In this document: in pieces, positions 1 to 6,667 of the stretch | Position numbering within the stretch: position 1 is the first letter of the stretch | Layout: every line of letters starts with the position of its first letter | Assembly (NCBI GenBank): GCA_018066825.1 | Contig: JAGPVU010000084.1 | Span: forward strand, 1 to 13,581 | Origin: Cycloclasticus sp. | GTDB taxonomy: Bacteria > Pseudomonadota > Gammaproteobacteria > Methylococcales > Cycloclasticaceae | DNA: 13,581 nucleotides | Direction: 5' to 3' | Position numbers and translations under genes: made by a program | Notes under the pieces: model-generated | Database searches by the model: none | The model's input: the letters and a program-made list of their open reading frames with translations, nothing else | Told to the model about the DNA's origin: nothing

Positions 1-343
1 TTTTTTCATTTTAAGTTTTCCTAATGGTTGTGTGTTTTGTATTAAACAGATTGGTCCGCATCATTGAATACACTCATCAGCCAAAAATTGTTGGCCAATA
101 TTAAATCCGTTTAGTTTAGTTCGCCCGTTGAGTTGATAGTTAGTATCTGTCTTACCTATTACAGTTTAGTCGGTATTTTTATTTTTGCTGCTTAAATACA
201 AATAAAGTTGTTTTAATGTCATAATTACTGATATTTAATGTATCAAAAATACAAGCTAGCATTTTATTTATTAGCCTTAAGCATGCTAACTTACAACTCG
301 ACGTTTTAGCAACTTATTGTGTTTAAAAAACAACATTGTTGAT
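1..343. other. AT-rich region without a recognised gene
   Basis: No reading frame of useful length or recognisable product is visible here. The stretch is AT-rich and contains short palindromes such as TTGGCCAA at 91-98 and AGCATGCT near 283-291, which are too short to interpret. It lies downstream of the minus-strand secretin-like gene. Only the A-rich hairpin at its right edge has a plausible role, as a terminator. Confidence 0.5.
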
Positions 344-353
344 TTAGTTGTTT
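325..353 (-). terminator. Weak intrinsic terminator of the secretin-like operon
   Basis: AAACAAC (328-334) and GTTGTTT (347-353) form a 7-bp stem around a 12-base loop. Read on the minus strand, the stem runs into a T tract (complement of 325-330). The stop codon of the secretin-like gene lies inside the loop. The stem is AT-rich, so the terminator would be weak. Confidence 0.4.
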
Positions 354-1162
354 AAATCAGTATCGAGGTCAACAACCTTAATCCAAATTGAATTTGAGTT
401 TTTTGTTGCCTTATTGGTTTGTCCTAGAATTTTGCTTGACCCTTGTTCAGACCATTGGTTGGCGTTGCTTAATTCGGTCCAAGTATTTAAACGACTCCGA
501 ATGACAGTTGACGCCCGATTAAAATTTGATGTGCCATCATGGGAGGGTGCGCTTCCAGACCACGGCGACATATCGAGTATGACCGAATCCTTAGATAATC
601 TAGGTGTTATATAAAAGCCGCTAGAGTGCTCCTTATAATAGGTGTTACTGCTGATATGAGCGTGTGAGTCATGCTGAATAATATCGGTGGTTATATTGGG
701 TTGGCTCACACCCGTCGAAATATACGCAGTGTGTCCCTCTAACACTTGGATGCTTTGCTTGCTTTGATCATTTTCAGTGTCTCGGGTGCGATAAACCTTG
801 ATGCCCCCTTGGAGTGATGGCTTGTTGCTAAGTCCAGCTTGTAATTGAGCCTGACCATCATAGCCTTGTGATTGTTGGTTGAGCTGTCTTTGATGGCTAA
901 CGTAAATCAGCAAACGATGGCTTGGTTGATCAAGCCGGTCGATCAATGATTTAATCTCTTCGACGTGCTGAGGTTCTAGGCGCAAGATCAATTCATTAGG
1001 GCCTGCAATGACAGTTTCTCCTGGCTGCAGTAGCTCGCTTATCGGTTGAGTCAATTCAGCGGGTGTTTTATGTAGCAGTGGGTAAAAGATTAATTCTGCT
1101 AAACAGGCCTGATAGCTTAATAACAAGCCGATACCTACGACAAGTTTTAGTTTTATATTCAT
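344..1162 (-). CDS. Small secretin-like exported protein (NolW/N1-type domain plus degenerate secretin fragment)
   Basis: The 272-residue product has an N-terminal signal peptide (residues 1-22: Lys-rich start, hydrophobic core, then an Ala-rich cleavage site ending LAE). Residues 24-88 follow the NolW/secretin N1 pattern: YPL near the start, a PxLxP-like segment, a central NELILRL strand, then a helix ending LIDRLDQP and a LLIYV strand. Residues about 135-205 resemble a piece of the secretin domain (VLEGHTAYISTG, then GFYITPRL and VILDMSP). Full secretins are usually more than 500 residues, so this protein lacks a complete outer-membrane barrel and probably acts in the periplasm or as an envelope-associated fragment. 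The start codon overlaps the stop of the upstream gene (ATGA at 1162-1159), indicating translational coupling. The function is not established; family resemblance is by motif pattern only. Confidence 0.65.
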   Translation of the reverse strand: MNIKLKLVVGIGLLLSYQACLAELIFYPLLHKTPAELTQPISELLQPGETVIAGPNELILRLEPQHVEEIKSLIDRLDQPSHRLLIYVSHQRQLNQQSQGYDGQAQLQAGLSNKPSLQGGIKVYRTRDTENDQSKQSIQVLEGHTAYISTGVSQPNITTDIIQHDSHAHISSNTYYKEHSSGFYITPRLSKDSVILDMSPWSGSAPSHDGTSNFNRASTVIRSRLNTWTELSNANQWSEQGSSKILGQTNKATKNSNSIWIKVVDLDTDLNN

Positions 1163-1677
1163 AAACCCATTGAGCGCAATTCTGGGTCGGGTTCACTACG
1201 CTCCCAAGCATTGTTAAAAAAGGCTAACAAGCGCGACGTTCTACTCGCGTCTGCAAAATTGCAAATAGCGGCGTAGTGCAAATGATTCGGTAATTGAAAG
1301 AATGCGCTTTTATCAAAGCAAATAAAATCATCGTCGCGCGTTTCAATCATAGGGTTTATTTTTTTAAAAAAAATGCTGCTTGAGTGGCGATGCGATAGGC
1401 CAAGTAACCTATGTGAAATGCGGGTGATGGGTCGACTATCATTGATTAGAATGTTTATTTTAGTCCTATGGTTTTTTAAGCAAAACTTTTCGTAAGCTTC
1501 AATTACAGGGGAGGTATTAAAAACTTGGGGGCAAAGTGTGTGGCTGTATATATTGATTAAGCCGTTACATTGATCGATTAGTGACACCAAAGCGACTTGA
1601 TCTTGCTGGTATGACTCAAGCGTATAGAACATATCCGTTTTTTTAAAGAGAGCGTTTTCAAGGTCAGTTATAGGCAT
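1159..1677 (-). CDS. DUF7931-like protein of unknown function
   Basis: The cytosolic product is about 172 residues. Its pattern resembles the DUF7931 domain often found at the C-terminus of GNAT acetyltransferases in pseudomonads: an ININILI-like core strand (INILINDSRP), a HRLLGLSHR segment, and a terminal FNNAWERSEPDPELRSMGL. No acetyltransferase domain is present, so it is a stand-alone version. A GTG start at 1686 would add three residues. I prefer the ATG at 1677 because GGGG lies 8 bases upstream of it, whereas the GTG has no visible ribosome site. It overlaps the secretin-like gene downstream by four bases, so the two form an operon. It lies downstream of the purB terminator and may have its own promoter. 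The activity is unknown, and the family assignment is from memory. Confidence 0.6.
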   Translation of the reverse strand: MPITDLENALFKKTDMFYTLESYQQDQVALVSLIDQCNGLINIYSHTLCPQVFNTSPVIEAYEKFCLKNHRTKINILINDSRPITRISHRLLGLSHRHSSSIFFKKINPMIETRDDDFICFDKSAFFQLPNHLHYAAICNFADASRTSRLLAFFNNAWERSEPDPELRSMGL

Positions 1678-1748
1678 AGAGGACACCCCATGAGGCTAAA
1701 TAACACCGATAGTTAAACAATGGATTTGAGTAAATGCAAATAAAACCC

Positions 1749-1777
1749 AAAAAAAAACCGAATCAAGTGATTCGGTT
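1749..1777 (-). terminator. Strong intrinsic terminator downstream of purB
   Basis: AACCGAATC (1756-1764) and GATTCGGTT (1769-1777) form a perfect 9-bp stem with a 4-base loop. On the minus strand this is followed by a run of nine T (complement of 1749-1757). It should end both purB read-through and the candidate small RNA encoded just upstream. Confidence 0.9.
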
Positions 1778-1844
1778 ATAGATATACGGCGGAAGGTCAA
1801 AAAGGGGAGAGGAAAAAATTGAACCTATCAAATTGCCGTATATT
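1749..1844 (-). ncRNA. Candidate small RNA with an all-pyrimidine loop, between purB and the DUF7931-like gene
   Basis: Read on the minus strand, the transcript would start near 1844, about eight bases after a perfect TATAAT. ATATACGGC at its 5' end pairs with GCCGTATAT (plus coordinates 1835-1843 and 1782-1790), a perfect 9-bp outer stem. Inside, AGGT/CAA pairs with TTG/ACCT (1819-1826 with 1794-1800) with a single bulge. The apical loop is 18 consecutive pyrimidines (complement of 1801-1818), containing CCUCUCCCC, which is complementary to a Shine-Dalgarno-like GGGGAGAGG. The strong terminator at 1749-1777 forms the 3' end, giving about 96 nt. The architecture suggests a trans-acting RNA that could block ribosome sites, or a leader element of the downstream operon. 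It matches no RNA family I can name, and expression is not shown. Confidence 0.5.
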
Positions 1845-1851
1845 GGTTGTC

Positions 1852-1857
1852 ATTATA
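1852..1857 (-). promoter_or_regulatory. -10 box of the candidate small RNA
   Basis: The minus strand reads TATAAT exactly, placing the predicted start near 1844, the first base before the sRNA outer stem. The -35 region at usual spacing reads AAATTT, which is a poor match, so an activator or weak promoter strength is possible. It lies about 40 bases after the purB stop codon. Confidence 0.4.
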
Positions 1858-1896
1858 TCGACACATTGATCGCTAAATTTTGAACTTGGTCACACT

Positions 1897-3276
1897 TTAA
1901 GGATTATTGTTAATGTTTTTGGCTAATTGTTCGGCATAGCCGGTGTAACTGGCTGGTGTCATTGCTAATAACTGTTGTTTAGCATCGTCGGGAATGTCCA
2001 AGGTTTTAATAAAAGCTTGCATAGAGGCTTGATCAATCCCTTGGCCGCGGGTGAGTTCTTTTAGTTTTTCATACGGTTTTTCAATGCCATAGCGGCGCAT
2101 AACCGTTTGAATAGGCTCCGCCAGTACTTCCCAGTTAGCGTCTAGGTCAGCAAGCAGTTTAGCCTCGTTTATTTCTAATTTAGACACACCTTTTTGCAGT
2201 GATTTAAAACCAATTAAACTGTGCGCCAAACAGGTACCGAGGTTTCTCAGCACGGTTGAGTCGGTTAGATCGCGTTGCCACCTTGAGATAGGCAGCTTTT
2301 CGGCAAAGTGATTCATTAGCGCATTAGCGATACCAAAGTTACCTTCGGCGTTTTCAAAGTCAATCGGGTTAACTTTGTGTGGCATAGTCGACGAGCCTAC
2401 TTCACCGGCGATCGTTTTTTGCTTGAAATAACCGACTGAAATATAACCCCAAACATCGCGTGAAAAGTCGATCAATATCGTATTGATGCGCGACAGTACA
2501 TGAAAATACTCAGCGATATAATCGTGTGGTTCGATTTGAATGGTGTAGGGATTAAAGGTTAAACCTAAAGACTCAACAAATTGTTCAGCAAAGGCGGGCC
2601 AATCGATGTTGGGGTAGGCTGAGCAATGGGCGTTATAGTTACCGACAGCACCGTTTATTTTGCCCATAATGTCCACGTCTTCCAATTGTAATAATTGGCG
2701 TTCCAAACGGGCAACCACGTTAGCAAACTCTTTACCCATCGTGCTGGGCGAGGCGGTTTGGCCGTGCGTGCGCGACAATAAAGGCGCGGCAGCGTAGTCG
2801 ATGGCCTTGCTTTTAATGTCATCAATAACGGCAGCGATAGCCGTGCCTATCACTTCATCTCGGCCTTCTTTTAGCATAAGGGCGTAGGACAGATTGTTAA
2901 TATCTTCCGAGGTGCAGGCAAAGTGAATAAATTCACTGACGGCTAATAATTCAGCATGATCAGCAATCTTTTCTTTCAAGAAATATTCGACCGCTTTAAC
3001 GTCGTGATTGGTGGTGCTTTCAATGGTTTTAACGCGCTCTGCATCGTCTTGTGAAAACTCGCTCACAATCGCATCGAGTACAGCGTAGGTCTGGTCTGAA
3101 AATTCGTTGACTTCCAAAATTTCAGGGTGCTCTGATAAGGCTTGTAACCAGCGGACTTCAACGGTTACACGGGCTTTGATAAGGCCAAATTCAGAGAAAA
3201 TAGGGCGTAATTCATCGACTTTGTTGGCATAGCGGCCATCGACGGGGGACAGTGCGTTTAATTTATTAAGTGTCAT
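1897..3276 (-). CDS. purB: Adenylosuccinate lyase
   Basis: PurB acts twice in purine synthesis. It cleaves SAICAR to AICAR and adenylosuccinate to AMP, releasing fumarate each time, in the cytosol as a homotetramer of the fumarase/aspartase superfamily. The 459-residue length matches E. coli PurB (456). The superfamily signature SSTMPHKVNP is present with the loop serines at 295-296, the second catalytic block SRTHGQTASPSTMGKE lies near residue 170, and ALSPVDGRY opens the protein as in the E. coli type. It is the last gene of a nudJ-mnmA-purB operon, 24 bases after the mnmA stop. There is no clear Shine-Dalgarno before the ATG. In many gammaproteobacteria hflD lies directly before purB, and it is absent here. 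The operon ends at the terminator at 1749-1777. Confidence 0.97.
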   Translation of the reverse strand: MTLNKLNALSPVDGRYANKVDELRPIFSEFGLIKARVTVEVRWLQALSEHPEILEVNEFSDQTYAVLDAIVSEFSQDDAERVKTIESTTNHDVKAVEYFLKEKIADHAELLAVSEFIHFACTSEDINNLSYALMLKEGRDEVIGTAIAAVIDDIKSKAIDYAAAPLLSRTHGQTASPSTMGKEFANVVARLERQLLQLEDVDIMGKINGAVGNYNAHCSAYPNIDWPAFAEQFVESLGLTFNPYTIQIEPHDYIAEYFHVLSRINTILIDFSRDVWGYISVGYFKQKTIAGEVGSSTMPHKVNPIDFENAEGNFGIANALMNHFAEKLPISRWQRDLTDSTVLRNLGTCLAHSLIGFKSLQKGVSKLEINEAKLLADLDANWEVLAEPIQTVMRRYGIEKPYEKLKELTRGQGIDQASMQAFIKTLDIPDDAKQQLLAMTPASYTGYAEQLAKNINNNP

Positions 3277-3300
3277 GTGATTAGTATAGAGTGAGTTAAA

Positions 3301-4386
3301 TTAACAGGTTGAATCTATTATACCGCCACCAAGACACTGATCGTTGTTATAAAGCACAACAGATTGTCCAGGGGTTACCGCGCGTTGTGTTTGATCAAAT
3401 GTTACCACGCAACTAGCGTCGGCTTTTATCGTTACCCGGCAGGCTTGATCTTTTTGTCGGTAACGTGTTTTAGCAGTACAGCTAAAATCATCAGAAGGTG
3501 CATTGCCACTGACCCAGCTGAGCTGACTAGCATTAAGCGTATGGCTTTGCATTAAGGGGTGATCATGTCCTTGGGCCACGATTAAAACATTATTAATCAG
3601 GTCTTTTTTTACTACGTACCAAGGTTCTTCAGCGGCGGTTTTAACCCCGCCAATACCCAACCCTTGACGTTGACCTAGTGTGTAGTACATCAACCCTTGG
3701 TGTTGGCCAATGGTTTCACCCTCGGGCGTTTTCATTTCGCCGGGTTGTGCAGGTAGGTAGCGTTGTAAAAAGTCTTTAAACTTACGCTCGCCGATAAAAC
3801 AAATACCGGTGCTATCTTTTTTACGGCTGTTAATAAATCCGGCTTGTTGCGCTAACTCACGCACGGCGGGCTTTTCCATGTCACCGATTGGAAAAAGGGA
3901 GTGCCTCAATTGGTGCTGGCCTAGGGTATATAAAAAGTAACTTTGGTCTTTATTGGCGTCATGCCCACGTAATAATTGAAATTGATCGTGCTGATGGCCT
4001 ATTTGTGTGTAATGCCCCGTGGCAATGTAATCGGCACCCAATGTTGTGGCGTAATCCAAGAAGGCTTTAAATTTAATTTCACGGTTACATAAAATATCGG
4101 GATTAGGTGTGCGCCCAGCCGCGTACTCTTGTAAAAAGTCTTCGAATACATTGTCCCAATATTCAGCGGCAAAATTAACCGTTTTAAGTTGTATGCCGAG
4201 TTTATCGCAGACTTGTTGGGCATCGGCGAGGTCTTCTTTAGCAGTGCAGTATTCACTGTCATCATCTTCATCCCAGTTTTTCATAAACAAACCGGTTACT
4301 TGATGGCCTTGTTCCAGCAGTCTTAATGCAGCAACGGATGAATCCACACCGCCGGACATTCCGATAATGATTTTCTTTGTCGACAT
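3301..4386 (-). CDS. mnmA: tRNA-specific 2-thiouridylase MnmA
   Basis: MnmA installs sulfur at C2 of wobble uridine 34 in tRNA-Lys, -Glu and -Gln. It activates the base by adenylation and receives persulfide sulfur from the Tus relay. The PP-loop SGGVDSSV is at residues 11-18. The two catalytic cysteines are visible at Cys100 (NPDILCNREIKF) and Cys196 (STGICFIGER). The ATGHYTQ segment and the C-terminal barrel with YTLGQRQGLGIGG follow. The 361-residue length is normal for the family. It lies 18 bases after nudJ and 24 bases before purB, so co-transcription is likely. No strong ribosome site is seen, consistent with coupling to nudJ. Confidence 0.97.
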   Translation of the reverse strand: MSTKKIIIGMSGGVDSSVAALRLLEQGHQVTGLFMKNWDEDDDSEYCTAKEDLADAQQVCDKLGIQLKTVNFAAEYWDNVFEDFLQEYAAGRTPNPDILCNREIKFKAFLDYATTLGADYIATGHYTQIGHQHDQFQLLRGHDANKDQSYFLYTLGQHQLRHSLFPIGDMEKPAVRELAQQAGFINSRKKDSTGICFIGERKFKDFLQRYLPAQPGEMKTPEGETIGQHQGLMYYTLGQRQGLGIGGVKTAAEEPWYVVKKDLINNVLIVAQGHDHPLMQSHTLNASQLSWVSGNAPSDDFSCTAKTRYRQKDQACRVTIKADASCVVTFDQTQRAVTPGQSVVLYNNDQCLGGGIIDSTC

Positions 4387-4404
4387 GGTATTAACGCTTA
4401 TACA

Positions 4405-4854
4405 TTATTTAATAAAAGATTTAACGACATCTAGCGGATAGCTGCTGCCGTTTTGATAATCCCTAATGCTCTCTAAAATAATAGGACTTCTTAACCGCGC
4501 TTGAGCAGCCTTTATCTCATCATGGCTCATCCATAATGCGCGGATAATGCCGTCATCCAAGGTGATATGGATAGGCTCTTTTTCTACCGTACCGAAAAAA
4601 GTGGTTCTAAAGTAGGTCGTTTCGTTATCTGCGTTATGCCATAAATATGAGCCGACCACTGAACGCGGGGTAAACTGGTAGCCAGTTTCTTCCAGGGTTT
4701 CGCGTATAACTGCATCTCGCATCCCCTCGTTAGGTTCTAGATGACCCGCAGGCTGGTTCAGCACCGGACCAGACGGTGACTCTTCTTCAACCATTAAAAA
4801 CTTGCCGTCTAGTTCAACAATAGAGGCGACGGTTACATTGGGTTTCCAGATCAT
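4405..4854 (-). CDS. nudJ: Nudix phosphatase NudJ
   Basis: This 149-residue Nudix hydrolase carries the complete Nudix box at residues 37-59: GHLEPNE, then RE at 51-52 and LEETGY, fitting GX5EX7REUXEEXGU. E. coli NudJ (YmfB) releases phosphate from nucleoside tri- and diphosphates and from the thiamine precursor HMP-PP. NudJ-type residues around the box (LNQPAGHLE, VGSYLWHN) and the position directly before mnmA support this subfamily, because nudJ-mnmA is a conserved gene pair. The ATG at 4854 has no good Shine-Dalgarno, but TATAAT boxes lie directly upstream. It is the first gene of the operon continuing to purB. Confidence 0.93.
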   Translation of the reverse strand: MIWKPNVTVASIVELDGKFLMVEEESPSGPVLNQPAGHLEPNEGMRDAVIRETLEETGYQFTPRSVVGSYLWHNADNETTYFRTTFFGTVEKEPIHITLDDGIIRALWMSHDEIKAAQARLRSPIILESIRDYQNGSSYPLDVVKSFIK

Positions 4855-4861
4855 GCGGTAT

Positions 4862-4889
4862 ATTATAATTATTTTGAATGGGTATTATA
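4862..4889 (-). promoter_or_regulatory. Candidate promoter boxes for nudJ-mnmA-purB
   Basis: Two perfect minus-strand TATAAT boxes occur, at 4889-4884 and 4867-4862. The first would start transcription about 23 bases before the nudJ ATG and has TTAAAG near the -35 position inside the repeat copy at 4886-4920. The second would give an almost leaderless message. AT-richness makes chance matches possible. Confidence 0.4.
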
Positions 4890-4960
4890 GCTGAATTGAA
4901 GCGAGGCTTTAATCGCCACAATGAAACTTATGGTCTATGGCCATTTAGCTACACCGAATT

Positions 4961-4992
4961 AATTTAAATGCACAGGCTTGTGCGTTTAAATT
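4961..4992. repeat. Long near-perfect hairpin within the repeat array
   Basis: AATTTAAA (4961-4968) pairs with TTTAAATT (4985-4992). A T-G pair follows, then GCACA pairs with TGTGC, closing on a four-base GGCT loop. This gives a 14-bp stem with one wobble. There is no T tract on either side, so it is not a standard terminator. It separates the first two copies of the 30-base repeat. Confidence 0.7.
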
Positions 4993-5066
4993 CAATGAGA
5001 CTTATAGTCTGTGACTGTATAGCTAAATTGAAACGAGGCTTTAATCGCCACAGTGTAAAGTGCCCG

Positions 5067-5095
5067 AAGGGTGAAACGTATGGTCTATCACCCTT
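5067..5095. repeat. Hairpin around the third short repeat copy
   Basis: AAGGGTGA (5067-5074) and TCACCCTT (5088-5095) form an 8-bp stem. Its 13-base loop holds the conserved TATGGTCTA core of the repeat. The earlier repeat copies keep the core but not these arms, so the stem is specific to this copy. Confidence 0.6.
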
Positions 5096-5144
5096 AAGCA
5101 GAGTTAGGCCAAACCTAAGCTATACGAAATCGACAGTCGGTGGC

Positions 5145-5150
5145 TATAAT
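5145..5150 (+). promoter_or_regulatory. -10-like box upstream of the DUF523/DUF1722 gene
   Basis: A perfect TATAAT lies 39 bases before the first ATG of the gene at 5189. No good -35 is visible at 16-19 bases spacing, so an activator may be needed or the match may be chance. Confidence 0.35.
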
Positions 5151-5188
5151 GGCTTATCTAACAGGTTAAATGCGTATTCACACTATAT

Positions 5189-6148
5189 ATGATGGCTAAA
5201 TCTCCGGTACAACCAATTAAAATTGGTATTAGTAGTTGTTTGATGGGTGAAAAAGTGCGGTTTGATTCTGGGCATAAAAAAAACGCATACATCAATGGTG
5301 TGCTAAGTGATTATTTTGACTTTACCGCTTTTTGTCCCGAAGTTGAAATAGGCCTTGGCATCCCCAGAGAGCCGATTCGTTTAGTGCGTATGACGGGTGA
5401 AGTGCGCTGCATAGGAAGTAAGAATGCAAGTCTAGATGTTACCGATAAACTGTCTGCTATTGCTGAAAAGCAGCGGCAATGGCATGAAGGTTTGTGTGGT
5501 TATTTATTAAAAAAAGACTCTCCCAGCTGTGGTATGGCGCGGGTAAAAGTGTATAGCAATGATATGCCTAAACGTGAAGGCGTAGGCCTGTATGCTAAAA
5601 CCTTAATGACTAACTTCCCCTTTTTACCGGTTGAAGAAGAGGGGCGTCTAGAAGATGCTCAGCTCAGAGAAAATTTTATCCAGCGTGTGTATGTGTATTC
5701 GCGTTGGAAAGCCATAGAAAGTCAGGAGCTGAGTCTTACAAATTTACAGGCGTTTCATGCGCAACATAAATATATTTTTATGAGTCATCATCAAACCAAG
5801 GCGAAGGAACTTGGGGCCTTGTTAGTAGGGACGCATCAAGCTGACTTACGCCAATTAGCGGGTCAATATCTAGAATTAATGACGGCTATTTTAAAGGTCA
5901 TCGCGACTAAAAAAAACCATGTCAACACGCTTCAGCATATACAAGGGTATTTGAAAAAACAGTTAAATGCTGACGATAAAGCCGAGCTGGTGTCGCTGAT
6001 TGATGACTATAGGCAGGGCTTGTTACCGCTGGTTGTGCCCATTACCTTACTACGACACCATTTTAGGAAACACCCTAATGCATATATAACGGAGTCTTAT
6101 TATATGCAACCGCATCCAGGCGAATTGATGTTGCTTAACTCCATATGA
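5189..6148 (+). CDS. TudS-type DUF523 domain fused to DUF1722 (YbgA-like)
   Basis: The 319-residue protein has two domains. Residues 10-155 are DUF523, the family of the Fe-S enzyme 2-thiouracil desulfurase TudS, with the three cluster cysteines seen at Cys17 (SSCLMGEKVRFD), Cys49 (FCPEVEIGLGIPREP) and Cys114 (DSPSCGM). Residues about 190-315 are DUF1722 (LQAFHAQHKYIFMSHH to the C-terminal YYMQPHP), the domain of E. coli YbgA. The likely role is removal of sulfur from thiolated uracil, but the substrate is inferred from the family. The start is uncertain. ATG codons at 5189 and 5192 are adjacent and neither has a clear Shine-Dalgarno; a short upstream frame ends in the overlapping TGA. It overlaps the next gene by four bases. 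In E. coli ybgA lies next to phrB, whereas no photolyase is present here. Confidence 0.88.
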   Translation: MMAKSPVQPIKIGISSCLMGEKVRFDSGHKKNAYINGVLSDYFDFTAFCPEVEIGLGIPREPIRLVRMTGEVRCIGSKNASLDVTDKLSAIAEKQRQWHEGLCGYLLKKDSPSCGMARVKVYSNDMPKREGVGLYAKTLMTNFPFLPVEEEGRLEDAQLRENFIQRVYVYSRWKAIESQELSLTNLQAFHAQHKYIFMSHHQTKAKELGALLVGTHQADLRQLAGQYLELMTAILKVIATKKNHVNTLQHIQGYLKKQLNADDKAELVSLIDDYRQGLLPLVVPITLLRHHFRKHPNAYITESYYMQPHPGELMLLNSI

Positions 6149-6645
6149 AAGACGTCTATGTGAATGATAAATTGCAACAAGATTACGTTTATCAACGGCT
6201 AGAGCCAATGGGTGAAAACTTCGCGGATGCTTTTAAACCGGAGTTAACACCAAAACAGATGCTAAGTTTAGGTGTTTTTGGTGGCAAGTATTTAACCGAC
6301 TGCCAAGCAGAGTTTCCCGCTGATTGGTTCATCGAGGCAAAGTTAAGCCCTGATGCCAAAGATATCAGTCTCAATTACTATGCGGTTGACGCCTCGCAAC
6401 CACTGAGCGAGTGGATACGTAAAGGCTGGATCCATCCGCAGGACCCACGGGGTTGGTTTCAATGGTATTGTCGTTATTATACGGGTAGGCGAACAGAGGA
6501 TGATCAACGCCAGATTAAACGTTGGAAGGCGTTTAGGCGACATGTGGGCGCGATAAAAAAGTTTTGTGAGGTTCACGACTTCACTTGCCGAGTCAAGCAA
6601 AGGCAAGCTTTGTTGCATTGGGCCTATGACTCAAGAAAATTATGA
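6145..6645 (+). CDS. Conserved-looking protein of unknown function, coupled to the DUF523/DUF1722 gene
   Basis: The 166-residue product has no signal peptide or membrane segment. It is rich in Trp, Tyr and Arg. The central block GWIHPQDPRGWFQWYCRYY is followed by a basic GRRTEDDQRQIKRWKAFRRH stretch and a terminal RQALLHWAYDSRKL. The dense aromatic-basic pattern suggests a conserved fold that could bind nucleic acid or a nucleotide-like ligand, but this is inference. I believe related proteins occur in bacteria and some eukaryotes without known function. The ATG overlaps the previous stop as ATGA (6145-6148), indicating translational coupling and probably a shared pathway with the TudS-like enzyme. 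The lipocalin gene follows after 22 bases. Confidence 0.7.
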   Translation: MKDVYVNDKLQQDYVYQRLEPMGENFADAFKPELTPKQMLSLGVFGGKYLTDCQAEFPADWFIEAKLSPDAKDISLNYYAVDASQPLSEWIRKGWIHPQDPRGWFQWYCRYYTGRRTEDDQRQIKRWKAFRRHVGAIKKFCEVHDFTCRVKQRQALLHWAYDSRKL

Positions 6646-6667
6646 AGCGCATATGTTGGCTAATTGA

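Larger units (their letters stand above)
4886..5095. repeat. Imperfect repeat array in the nudJ/tudS spacer
   Basis: A 35-base unit starting TATAGCT occurs at 4886-4920 and 5018-5052 with only two differences, both G/A; it contains GAGGCTTTAATCGCCACA. A second 30-base unit built on GAAACTTATGGTCTATGG occurs at 4921-4950, 4995-5024 (overlapping the second long copy by seven bases) and 5071-5100. Each divergent copy matches the first at about 23 of 30 positions, and against the second copy the changes are almost all transitions. The copies alternate with hairpins at 4961-4992 and 5067-5095. No transposase is present, so this looks like a decayed intergenic repeat element or a tandem regulatory array. 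Confidence 0.7.

Noticed and set aside
91..98. TTGGCCAA palindrome as a regulatory site
   Set aside because: Eight bases with no extended symmetry and no nearby gene start; chance occurrence is likely.
3999..4303. Frames of 60-90 codons on both strands inside mnmA
   Set aside because: mnmA is intact with all catalytic residues; these are shadows in other frames.
4886..5095. CRISPR array
   Set aside because: Copies are imperfect, only two to three, irregularly spaced and interleaved with each other; there are no cas genes nearby.
4968..5192. A 74-codon plus-strand open frame whose stop overlaps the start of the DUF523/DUF1722 gene
   Set aside because: It lies entirely in the repeat and hairpin region, its residues are set by the repeats, it has no ribosome site, and no protein pattern is recognisable. 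Translational coupling cannot be fully excluded.
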